A DNA stretch of 64,000 nucleotides from NCBI GenBank assembly GCA_030524545.1, contig JAUNGM010000019.1:25443-89442 (forward strand). The letters run 5' to 3'. The notes below the pieces were generated by a model. That model ran no database searches, had not been told where the DNA came from, and was given only the letters and a program-made list of their open reading frames with translations. The translations under genes were made by a program, and so were the position numbers. The first letter of the stretch is position 1. Each line of letters opens with the position of its first letter. Shown here piece by piece: positions 33,179 to 41,077 of the stretch. This DNA comes from Eubacteriales bacterium (GTDB lineage Bacteria > Bacillota > Clostridia > Lachnospirales > Lachnospiraceae).

Positions 33179-34357
33179 ATGAGTGAGATTCAGGATGCGG
33201 CACAGATTATCCGTGTTTCTTTTGAAGGCGCTGAGATTATTATGAAACTGGGAAAGGCAAATCTGGATTTTTTGAAGGGCGTCTGTGCCGTATTCAAGAA
33301 TTTGCTGGACCAGGAGAAGCTTTCGGGAAAAACGTCTGTCAAGCAGCTCTTGAAATCCGGCGGAGACCTGCAGGTGTTCAAATTCCGGACAGAGGATATG
33401 GCTACAGTCAAAAAAATGGCGGACAAATACGGGATTCTGTATTCTATCTTACCGGACCTTAATAAATCGGACGGGATGAGTGAGATTCTGTTCCATAGCC
33501 AGGCAGCGCCCCGTATTCAGGCCATCATGGAGCAGATACAAAACTCCAAAATAGAGTCCATGGATGATTATTTTGCAAATGCGGAGCCGGAAGAACTGGA
33601 GAAGGCGGTCCAGGAAGCGGAAAAAAAGCCCGTAATGCCAAAGGAAAATGAATACCGGGTGGCGGCGGAGGAGTTTATAAAAAATCCGGGCGCAAAAGTG
33701 AGTGATGTCCGGTCACGGTTAAACATGACTTGGCTGGAAATATGGCCCATTGTAAAACATATGGAAAGCAATAATCTGGCCGAGCTTGGCAAAGACGGGA
33801 CACTTACCATGAAGATGGATCCTGCCCAGTTCCGGGAATTGATCAATTCCGAACAATGGAAGTCGTGGTTCGGGAAGGAAGAGGCGGACAGCAGGAGGGG
33901 AGCCGGCAGGAGCCCTTCGGATGATAAGATGGAAGAACTCAAGAGGATTCAGAAGATGTCCCGGGAGAACCCAAAAGTAAACGGGATCACGATTGACAGA
34001 AAAATGGTAACAGAAGAAACGGAGAAAAACATCAAGACCAGGATTCCTTATAAACGGGATGAATACATCTGGCTGAGAAAATCAGAGATTTCCTGGATTA
34101 ATGGGAATAAGACGATCTATGCCAGCCTTGAAAAAGAGAAAAATTATATGGTACTGGACAGGGAAAACAAGCCTGTCCGGACGGTATCCGGGCAGACATT
34201 GTATGAACAGAGCTATGACCCGGTAAACAGGGAACATATAAGGCGGCAGCAGGAACAGAAGCAGAGAAGGCAGCAGCAGAAGCAGCGGGAATACAAACGC
34301 ACACAGAAAGCGTTGGAGGATACGAGAAAAGCACTGAGCGGAAGGAAGGGGCGGTAA
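33179..34357 (+). CDS. PcfB-like (DUF3801) conjugation protein
   Basis: A 392-residue protein. The first ~150 residues follow the PcfB/DUF3801 pattern (VKQLLKSGGDLQVFKFRTED, KYGILYSILPD), a family always found next to the coupling protein in Gram-positive transfer operons; PcfB of pCF10 is a relaxosome-adaptor. The rest is a helical DNA-binding-like section (MTWLEIWPIVKHMESNNLAEL) and a Gln/Arg-rich tail of about 40 residues. Good ribosome site AAGGGGGG at 33164-33172. Confidence 0.75.
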   Translation: MSEIQDAAQIIRVSFEGAEIIMKLGKANLDFLKGVCAVFKNLLDQEKLSGKTSVKQLLKSGGDLQVFKFRTEDMATVKKMADKYGILYSILPDLNKSDGMSEILFHSQAAPRIQAIMEQIQNSKIESMDDYFANAEPEELEKAVQEAEKKPVMPKENEYRVAAEEFIKNPGAKVSDVRSRLNMTWLEIWPIVKHMESNNLAELGKDGTLTMKMDPAQFRELINSEQWKSWFGKEEADSRRGAGRSPSDDKMEELKRIQKMSRENPKVNGITIDRKMVTEETEKNIKTRIPYKRDEYIWLRKSEISWINGNKTIYASLEKEKNYMVLDRENKPVRTVSGQTLYEQSYDPVNREHIRRQQEQKQRRQQQKQREYKRTQKALEDTRKALSGRKGR

Positions 34358-34395
34358 CCACAATCCAGAACAATAAAAAGAAGACACCATTATGG

Positions 34396-36501
34396 ATGCT
34401 CCTGGCCGGGGGCATTTTTGCGGCTTATGCAGGTTATCTTTTAAATGCGTGTTATAAGCCAGGCATGGATATTAATTATCTGATGGAACGGCTGAATACG
34501 GTCATGGGGAAGCCGTTTGCAAATTATTGGAATGGGACTTCCATAAAGGGGATTGTCGGGGCTGTCTTTGTTTATCTGATCGCAATGCTTATGTACATGA
34601 CGAGCCAGAAAAAATATATGCCGGGGAAAGAATTTGGTACGGCAGTATTTGCAAACCCTGTGCAGGTTTCCAAAAAGTTCGCAGATAAGGATGAAGGGAA
34701 GAACCGGATTCTGTCACAGAACCTACGGATGTCCATGAACACACGGATGACGCGGCTGAATTTGAATTTTTTAGTTATCGGCGGCAGCGGCGCGGGAAAA
34801 ACTTTGTTCATGGTCAAACCGAACCTTATGGCAATGACCTCATCCTTTATCATAACGGACCCAAAAGGAGAGATCGCCAGATGCTGTTCCGGTTTTTTGA
34901 CTGCACATGGATACCGTGTACGGATTTTGAACCTGGTGGAAATGGAACGCTCCAATGGCTATAACCCATTCCGGTATATCCGTTCGGAAACGGATATCGT
35001 AAAACTGATCACGAACCTGATCGCAAATACGACACCGAAAAATTCTTCCAGTAACGACCCGTTTTGGGAAAAGGCAGAGTCCCTCTACCTTCAGGCCATT
35101 TTTCTTTATGTGTGGATGGAATGCCCGCCGAAAGAACGGAATTTCCGCATGGTGCTGAAACTTCTCAACGAAGCAGAAGTACATGCGGACGGCTCCCCGT
35201 CTGACCTGGACCGGAGGTTTCGGCGGCTGGAAAGGAAAAAGGGCAGCTCCCATCCTGCAATCATCCAGTACAATAAAGTCGTGCGCGGTGCGGGCGATAC
35301 CGTAAGGAGTATCATTATCAGTGCCAATGCAAGGCTTGGTATTCTGGAAAATCCGCAGATCCTGCGTGTCCTGGACAGCGATGAGATGGACATTCCGGAG
35401 ATTGGAACCGGCGTAGACGGGGACAAAAACAAGAAAACAGCCCTGTTCTGCGTAATCCCAGATTCTGATAAAAGCTATAACTTCCTTGTGGGTATGCTTT
35501 ATTCCCAGATATTCCAGGAGCTGTATTACCAGGCGGATTTTAACTATAATGGAAGGCTGCCGATCCATGTAACCTTTATGCTGGATGAATTTGCCAACGT
35601 CGCACTACCCGATGATTTCTGTTCCCTTCTGAGTACGATGAGGTCAAGAGAAATTTCCTGTATCATCATCATCCAAAATCTTGCGCAGATCAAGGCACTG
35701 TTTAAAGATACCTGGGAAACAATCCCGGGTAATTGCGACACGCTTATTTATCTTGGAGGCAACGAACAGTCTACGCATAAATATGTCAGTGAGAGCCTCG
35801 GAAAAGGTACGATAGATAAAAGGAGCAGCGGTGAAACAAAGGGCAAAAATGGGAGCAGCTCACGTAATTATGATGTCCTTGGCCGGGAATTGCTGACCCC
35901 GGATGAGACACGGAAACTGAACAATGACCAGTGTATTGTCCTTATCCGAGGATGTGATCCTATCATAGACCGGAAATTCAATACCTTTAAACATCCTTTG
36001 TTTAAGGAAACCGAGGATGGAGGCGCACCGCCTTATATCCATGATGTCAGCATGGCGCAGAGGCAGGAAAATGTAAAATTTTTGAGCGAGGAATCCCTGA
36101 AATACTATGAAAAGAAGAAACAGAACGGGGAACCGGTACACATTCTGGAACTCTCCGCGGATGAATTATTTGCCGCAAATCCAATCCCTGAGAAGATCTT
36201 CACGGACCAGGAACTGGAAGAAAACAGGAAAGAAGCCGGAGAATCTATAAAGGAGGTGAGGAAAAAAAGCCGGAACATCCCTGAGAAAGCAAAGCCGGAA
36301 TCCAATCAGGCGGATGAAGAGGCCCTGTTTAAACTTTTGGCGGCGAATCCATACAGTGATGAGCAGCTAGAGGAGATACGGATAGCCATTGGCAGCGGCA
36401 TTGCCTATAAAGATATCATACGGATCGCGGATATCGGTAATACGGCAGAGCGGATGAAGCAACTCCGTCTGGAATTTACAAAAGATACAGCCAATCCATA
36501 A
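34396..36501 (+). CDS. VirD4/TraG-type coupling ATPase
   Basis: A 701-residue membrane-bound ATPase that hands the relaxase-DNA complex to the channel. Two N-terminal membrane helices (about residues 2-20 and 48-68), Walker A GGSGAGKT (129-136), Walker B FMLDEFANVALP (about 394-405). The last ~50 residues (YSDEQLEEIRIAIGSGIAYK) match the repeat unit of the 31723 protein. ATG 34396 has no ribosome site; the frame is open back to the preceding stop and includes NNKKKTPLW, so translation may begin upstream at a non-ATG codon. Confidence 0.9.
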   Translation: MLLAGGIFAAYAGYLLNACYKPGMDINYLMERLNTVMGKPFANYWNGTSIKGIVGAVFVYLIAMLMYMTSQKKYMPGKEFGTAVFANPVQVSKKFADKDEGKNRILSQNLRMSMNTRMTRLNLNFLVIGGSGAGKTLFMVKPNLMAMTSSFIITDPKGEIARCCSGFLTAHGYRVRILNLVEMERSNGYNPFRYIRSETDIVKLITNLIANTTPKNSSSNDPFWEKAESLYLQAIFLYVWMECPPKERNFRMVLKLLNEAEVHADGSPSDLDRRFRRLERKKGSSHPAIIQYNKVVRGAGDTVRSIIISANARLGILENPQILRVLDSDEMDIPEIGTGVDGDKNKKTALFCVIPDSDKSYNFLVGMLYSQIFQELYYQADFNYNGRLPIHVTFMLDEFANVALPDDFCSLLSTMRSREISCIIIIQNLAQIKALFKDTWETIPGNCDTLIYLGGNEQSTHKYVSESLGKGTIDKRSSGETKGKNGSSSRNYDVLGRELLTPDETRKLNNDQCIVLIRGCDPIIDRKFNTFKHPLFKETEDGGAPPYIHDVSMAQRQENVKFLSEESLKYYEKKKQNGEPVHILELSADELFAANPIPEKIFTDQELEENRKEAGESIKEVRKKSRNIPEKAKPESNQADEEALFKLLAANPYSDEQLEEIRIAIGSGIAYKDIIRIADIGNTAERMKQLRLEFTKDTANP

Positions 36502-36504
36502 AAG

Positions 36505-36574
36505 AAGGCAGATTTATGAAAACCCATAGTTTTTGCATGGCGCAGGGTGGGTTTTCATAAGCCTGCCTTTTTGC
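36505..36574 (+). terminator. long hairpin terminator between coupling protein and Maff2 gene
   Basis: AAGGCAG (36505-36511) pairs with CTGCCTT (36563-36569) and TTTATGAAAACCCA with TGGGTTTTCATAA further inside, a stem of about 20 pairs followed by TTTTT. It may limit read-through so that the channel genes are expressed at another level. Confidence 0.75.
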
Positions 36575-36613
36575 GTATGCACCAGAATGAGATAGAAAAG
36601 GAGAATGGATTTT

Positions 36614-36943
36614 ATGAAAAGATTATTTGGAACAGCAAAAGAAACCGTTAAAAAAGTAGTGGTGCAGGCATCTGCAGGGGCCGTTGCAGCATCCTTGTTT
36701 TTTACCCAGCCGGTCATGGCTTCTGTTGATTCCGTAACACAGCCGCTTGCAAACCTCAAAACATTGGTAATCAGTATCATTGGGGCTGTGGGCGTTATCA
36801 TCCTTGCAAAAAACGTGATGGAGTTTGCACAGGCATATCAGCAGCAGGACAGTTCCTCGATGAACAGTGCCATTAAGGGTATTGTTGCCGGCCTGATCAT
36901 GGCAGGTATTTCCTCTGTACTTGCATTTCTTGGCATCAGCTAA
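36614..36943 (+). CDS. Maff2 family membrane protein (VirB2-like)
   Basis: A 109-residue protein of the Maff2 family, which occupies the pilin/VirB2-like place in CTn-type transfer operons. It has a signal-like first helix (ASAGAVAASLFFTQPVMA), then two more membrane helices (LVISIIGAVGVIILA and IKGIVAGLIMAGISSVLAFLG). ATG 36614 is spaced ten bases from GGAG; ATG 36605 would be one base from it and is less likely. Confidence 0.82.
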   Translation: MKRLFGTAKETVKKVVVQASAGAVAASLFFTQPVMASVDSVTQPLANLKTLVISIIGAVGVIILAKNVMEFAQAYQQQDSSSMNSAIKGIVAGLIMAGISSVLAFLGIS

Positions 36944-36975
36944 TCCAGTTTATGTACAGTCACTAAGAAACAAAA

Positions 36976-37010
36976 AACAGGGCCGGGAAACAGCGTTTTC
37001 CTGGCCTGTT
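36976..37010. repeat. hairpin between Maff2 and VirB6-like genes
   Basis: AACAGGGCCGGGAAA pairs with GTTTTCCTGGCCTGTT with small mismatches. No T tract follows, so it may be an mRNA-stabilising or processing hairpin for the highly needed Maff2 message. Confidence 0.5.
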
Positions 37011-37036
37011 GCCTGGAAGAAAAGAGGTGAAGAGGA

Positions 37037-37873
37037 ATGTTTAAACTGGGGGAAGCAATACTTGCGCTTCTGGAAATTGTGTTCGGTTTCTGGAACTCGC
37101 AGGTATCCTTAGTGTTTGAACTTTTGGGGCAGTCCCCTACGGGATTTAAGGGCGGCGGCCCATGGGGGATCGTAGAGAGCGTGGAACCCGTGTTTGTAGG
37201 TATCGGTTCGGCCCTTGTCGTATTGTTCTTTGTAATAGGCTTCTGCTCGGAATCCATTGACATCAGGGAGGAAATGCGGTTTGAGGTTATTTTAAGGATG
37301 CTGATCCGTGTAGCAGTATCACAATGGATGGTATCGTACAATGTCACCATTATGAAAGCACTGTTTACGTCCTGCGGAAATCTGGTCGGGCTTTTGGGGA
37401 CAAACCAGACGGTAGATTTGACCATAGACCCGGCACAGGCAGAGGTCATAGAAGATTTGGGATTTGGCACAAGCATTGTATTTTTGATCCTGGCGGTATT
37501 TTTATCTTTAATCGTCATTATCTGTGGCTTTTTCCTTTTGTATAACGTATATTTCCGCTTTTTGAAGATCATGGTCATTGTGCCGTTTGGGGCAATCGCA
37601 AGCAGTACGCTGGCTGGCAACCGTGGCATCAGCAATACGTTTACTGCCTATATGAAATATTTTATCAGTGTTGTATTTGAGGCTGTAACAATGGCATTGG
37701 CAATCCTGCTGTGCAATAAGTTTATCAGCTCCGGGCTGCCTGCATTTACAGGGGATTATGCGGACTGGGCAAAGACATTGATCTATTTGGGGGAAATGAC
37801 GTTTACCGTGGCACTCACTGTTGGAACGGTAAAGGGCGCACAGAACCTGACGTCCCGTGCAATGGGCCTGTAG
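37037..37873 (+). CDS. VirB6/TrbL-like channel membrane protein
   Basis: A 278-residue polytopic membrane protein with about six hydrophobic segments, among them ALVVLFFVIGF, IVFLILAVFLSLIVIICGFF and VVFEAVTMALAILLC. It follows the Maff2 gene and precedes PrgI and VirB4, the place of the VirB6-like inner channel subunit in Tn1549-like elements. Ribosome site GAGGTGAAGAGGA. Family assignment is by topology and order. Confidence 0.75.
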   Translation: MFKLGEAILALLEIVFGFWNSQVSLVFELLGQSPTGFKGGGPWGIVESVEPVFVGIGSALVVLFFVIGFCSESIDIREEMRFEVILRMLIRVAVSQWMVSYNVTIMKALFTSCGNLVGLLGTNQTVDLTIDPAQAEVIEDLGFGTSIVFLILAVFLSLIVIICGFFLLYNVYFRFLKIMVIVPFGAIASSTLAGNRGISNTFTAYMKYFISVVFEAVTMALAILLCNKFISSGLPAFTGDYADWAKTLIYLGEMTFTVALTVGTVKGAQNLTSRAMGL

Positions 37874-37894
37874 GATGGAAAGGAAGGATGCCGG

Positions 37895-38527
37895 ATGGAA
37901 AAATTGAGGAATGTTTATTTTTATATTGATACAAAAGCATATGTGGCAAATGCGGCCCTGAAAGCAGACCCGGAGGTGGTAGAACGGTTTTACCAGGAGT
38001 CGAGGGAGGCATTATGGGATATTGGTTTCGGAACAGGGAAAGACTGGGCACAAAAAGGAAATGAGATGCTGTTCATCGGTGTTATGGCGATAAGCGGAAA
38101 CATCCGTGCGGAAACCATTCCGGAATTGGAACAGACACTAAAAAACAGGCGGTCTTTCCAGTATACGAGATATAACGATTATGGAAACTCGTTTGTTCTT
38201 ACAAAAGAAGAGGAAGAAGATTATTTCCAGTTGCTTTTAGAAGATTACGAAAGTGCAGTTGTTGAAAATTTCCGGCTGCGTTATGAAACGTGGGAAAAAG
38301 CATGGATGGACAGCCCGGCTGCCAGGCTGCCGGGTGATATCGTCCTATGCCGGGGGTATGACGTGGAATATCTTTTTCTGAAAAGATTCCCGGAGATTGC
38401 AGCCGGTATGGTGGATAAAGGAATGCTGCTGCAAAAGCAGGATGGGAAACAGGTACTTTATTCTTTGCCGGAGCTTCAAAAATGCCGTTCCGTACCAAGT
38501 ACGGGAGGAAAAGGAAGATGCAGGTAA
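37895..38527 (+). CDS. unknown acidic protein
   Basis: A 210-residue soluble protein (starts MEKLRNVYFYIDTKAYVANA), without membrane segments though it lies among channel genes. It overlaps the start of the methyltransferase gene by ten bases, so the two are co-translated. Function unknown. Confidence 0.55.
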   Translation: MEKLRNVYFYIDTKAYVANAALKADPEVVERFYQESREALWDIGFGTGKDWAQKGNEMLFIGVMAISGNIRAETIPELEQTLKNRRSFQYTRYNDYGNSFVLTKEEEEDYFQLLLEDYESAVVENFRLRYETWEKAWMDSPAARLPGDIVLCRGYDVEYLFLKRFPEIAAGMVDKGMLLQKQDGKQVLYSLPELQKCRSVPSTGGKGRCR

Positions 38528-39483
38528 AAGAAAGGGAGAAGGGTATCCAACTTACGCTTTTTGAATATTTCCGGGATGCAGAGTGCTTTACGCTTGCAGA
38601 AGCGATGGAATGTGTAAAGCAGGTAAAAGAGGTCAAGGAACCAAGCATACGGGCACGCATCTATGAAGGGATTGACCGTGGTGTTTTTGAACGGGTTGCG
38701 AAAGGCGTCTATACCGTTACCAGAAAGAATGAGCGGCAGGAAGAGGTTACCTGTATGCTGGTACAGGGAAACGGAAGGGATTTAAGCTTTCTGGAAGATA
38801 ACAGTGTGGATGCCATTATTACTGACCATGCGTATGACTTGAAAAAAAGCCTGAAAGGTGGAAACAGGGATTTTGCCAGATATGACTGTTTCCAGTATAC
38901 GCAGGAAGATTTTGATGAAAAATTCCGGGTTCTGAAGAAAGGGCATTTCCTTGTGGAATTTCTGCCGGAGGAGAACGGGGATAATTATGAATACCTGTAC
39001 CGGGTAAAGCAACTGGCAAAGGAAGCCGGGCTGGAATACTATGCAAAGGTTGCCTGGAAGAAAGGGAACTTTGTAGCCAATACCGGGAGAAAGTCAAAAA
39101 ACACAGAAGAGATTGCATTTTTCACGAAGGGGAAAGCGAGGAACCTGCGTCCGGATGCCAAAAAGGACAGGGCAGAGCCGGGCATTTCCCATTATATGTC
39201 CGGGGCCAAAGGAATGCTGCCAACGGTATTCGATGTGGAGCCGCCATCAAAAGGGAACCGGATGCATCAGGCTGAAAAGCCTGTGAAACTGTTGGAGCAG
39301 ATCATGGAATTTATCACGGAAGAAAAGGAATGGGTACTGGACCAGTTCGCCGGTTCTTTTTCCCTTGGGGAAGCGGCTCTGGAGACTGGGAGGAATGCAA
39401 TCTGTATTGAGATCAGCGAAGAATATTTTGAGGCAGGAAAGGAACGGCTGCAGAAGGTTCAGGAGAGGAACCGGAACAGGTAA
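38518..39483 (+). CDS. DNA N6-adenine/N4-cytosine methyltransferase, beta type, altered motif IV
   Basis: A 321-residue methyltransferase with motif IV ahead of motif I, as in the beta class. Motif I is LDQFAGSFSLGEAALETG with the SAM-binding acid in AICIEIS (about 272-298). Motif IV should read (D/N/S)PP(Y/F) but here is DHAY (IITDHAYDL, about residues 102-110). The N-terminal ~75 residues form a winged-helix-like part and contain IQLTLFEYF, which fits a sliding-clamp-binding motif. ATG 38518 follows GGGAGG. Activity is uncertain because of the motif IV change. Confidence 0.78.
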   Translation: MQVKEREKGIQLTLFEYFRDAECFTLAEAMECVKQVKEVKEPSIRARIYEGIDRGVFERVAKGVYTVTRKNERQEEVTCMLVQGNGRDLSFLEDNSVDAIITDHAYDLKKSLKGGNRDFARYDCFQYTQEDFDEKFRVLKKGHFLVEFLPEENGDNYEYLYRVKQLAKEAGLEYYAKVAWKKGNFVANTGRKSKNTEEIAFFTKGKARNLRPDAKKDRAEPGISHYMSGAKGMLPTVFDVEPPSKGNRMHQAEKPVKLLEQIMEFITEEKEWVLDQFAGSFSLGEAALETGRNAICIEISEEYFEAGKERLQKVQERNRNR

Positions 39484-39501
39484 ACAGGAGGTGTTAAAAC
39501 G

Positions 39502-40350
39502 ATGCAGGAAATGAATGGGACGGAACACAGAGAACTGGAGTATGAATACGAGAGTTGGGGAGAAAAACAATATGCAAAGGTATGGATACAGATAGGCGCT
39601 TATGAATCGGACGGGAACATCTGTGTAGAATTTTACAGTGAAGATAATGGGGGAATGGTACCGGTTATCAGAGCTACGGAAGATTTTGCGACACCATTAA
39701 AGAAGAACCAGGCATTCTTACATGATAGAATGGCAAATGAGATAGACCTTGCTTTTCTCAAAAAGTATGGACTGGGGGAATTAACAGGAGAAGTAGGACG
39801 ATGCGGAATCCGTACCTGTCCGGTGTTTGAGTTTAATGAAAAAGTATTAAAGGAACTTGACCCGGAAGGATACCGCAGGTTTGAAGAAATCCATAGCAGG
39901 GAAAACAGGGAACCCGTCCAGGAAATGCCGGATAGTGTCAAGACATTGGATTATCATTGGGAGTTTGGGGATGATACGATATGCCTTTACGTTGCTTCAT
40001 ATGCATATGAGGGCGGATTAGCTGTCCAGATGTACAGCCGGGAGGATGATAACGAAGAATGGGATACTTTTGCTGACCTTACCGTAAACCTCAGCGGATA
40101 TTGCCTGGAACCGGACGAAGCGTTCATAAGCGGTGACTGCAGCAAGGACAAAGTGAATCTTATTAAAGATTATGGTTTAGGCGAAGTGATAGGAAAGGGT
40201 CGGTCCGGTTATGGCCAATACAGTTTAGTAAAGTTCAATCTGGAGAAGCTTGCTGAGTACGATCTGGTAGGCGTGTCCAAATACTGCAGGGAAAATGGGA
40301 TAGAGCTGGAAGAAAAACAGGCAAAAAAGCAAATGGAACCGAAGCGGTAA
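39502..40350 (+). CDS. two-domain DUF4313-like protein
   Basis: A 282-residue protein made of two related halves of about 125 residues. Each holds a beta-rich start (YAKVWIQIGAYESDGNI; TICLYVASYAYEGGLAV) and ends in YGLGE-..-G-..-F-F/L-E (KYGLGELTGEVGRCG; DYGLGEVIGKGRSGYG). The second half fits the DUF4313 pattern common in conjugative elements. No function known. Ribosome site AGGAGGTG. Confidence 0.6.
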   Translation: MQEMNGTEHRELEYEYESWGEKQYAKVWIQIGAYESDGNICVEFYSEDNGGMVPVIRATEDFATPLKKNQAFLHDRMANEIDLAFLKKYGLGELTGEVGRCGIRTCPVFEFNEKVLKELDPEGYRRFEEIHSRENREPVQEMPDSVKTLDYHWEFGDDTICLYVASYAYEGGLAVQMYSREDDNEEWDTFADLTVNLSGYCLEPDEAFISGDCSKDKVNLIKDYGLGEVIGKGRSGYGQYSLVKFNLEKLAEYDLVGVSKYCRENGIELEEKQAKKQMEPKR

Positions 40351-40423
40351 CAGCACGGACAGGTTCCAAAAATGCAGCAGAAAAACAGAATCCAAATAAA
40401 TGGCAGGCATGGAGGTGGTATGC

Positions 40424-40921
40424 ATGGATATTGATCTGAGTGAAGACTTACAGTATTACAAGGAAAGCTTCGTTTTGGGGCTTACGGTAAAACAGGCAAT
40501 TTTCAGTTTCCTTGCCCTTGGCGTGGGAACGGGGGTTGTGCTCTTGTTATATAAGAAAATCGGTATCACGTTAAGCTGTTATGTGGCAACGCCGTTTGTA
40601 GTGCCTCTGGCACTTACCGGTTTTTATAATTATCATGGTCTGACTTTCTGGCAGTTTGCGTCAAGGCTGCTTTATTATAGTTTCTTTAACCGTCCATTGG
40701 TTTACCGTTCCACGGAGTCCGTGGAAGGATTAAAGCAGTTATTTCTGGAAGAGAAACAGGAACAGAAATTAAGACAGGAAAAGGCCGAGAAAGAAGAAAA
40801 AAAGAAAAAGAAGGAGGATGTGCATATGGTAAGAAGAAAAGCAATCCGTATCGTGGTTGCGGTTATCGGACTGTTTGCTGCAGGAGCAGCGGCAGCAGCA
40901 TGGTATAAGTATAACCACTAA
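40424..40921 (+). CDS. PrgI family (VirB3-like) membrane protein
   Basis: A 165-residue protein with the PrgI arrangement: short N terminus (DIDLSEDLQYYKESFVLGL), two close membrane helices (about 28-70), then a charged coiled tail. It is directly upstream of VirB4, as VirB3/PrgI is in Gram-positive transfer operons. Start 40424 is set by GGAGGTGG. Inside the frame, AAGGAGG followed by ATG at about 40826 could also make a separate 31-residue membrane peptide (VRRKAIRIVVAVIGLFAAG). Confidence 0.8.
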   Translation: MDIDLSEDLQYYKESFVLGLTVKQAIFSFLALGVGTGVVLLLYKKIGITLSCYVATPFVVPLALTGFYNYHGLTFWQFASRLLYYSFFNRPLVYRSTESVEGLKQLFLEEKQEQKLRQEKAEKEEKKKKKEDVHMVRRKAIRIVVAVIGLFAAGAAAAAWYKYNH

Positions 40922-41077
40922 TAACGTATCAGGGGAAGCCTGAGGGAAAAGGGCAGGCATATCCTGCCGCCCCTTTTGGGGAGGATGGAGAACTTTTGGA
41001 ATCAGTTAGCAATGGCGGACGGTGTTGCTGCGTGTTTTCCAAAGCTCCCCGTCTGCCTGAAAGGAGGAAATAGTACA

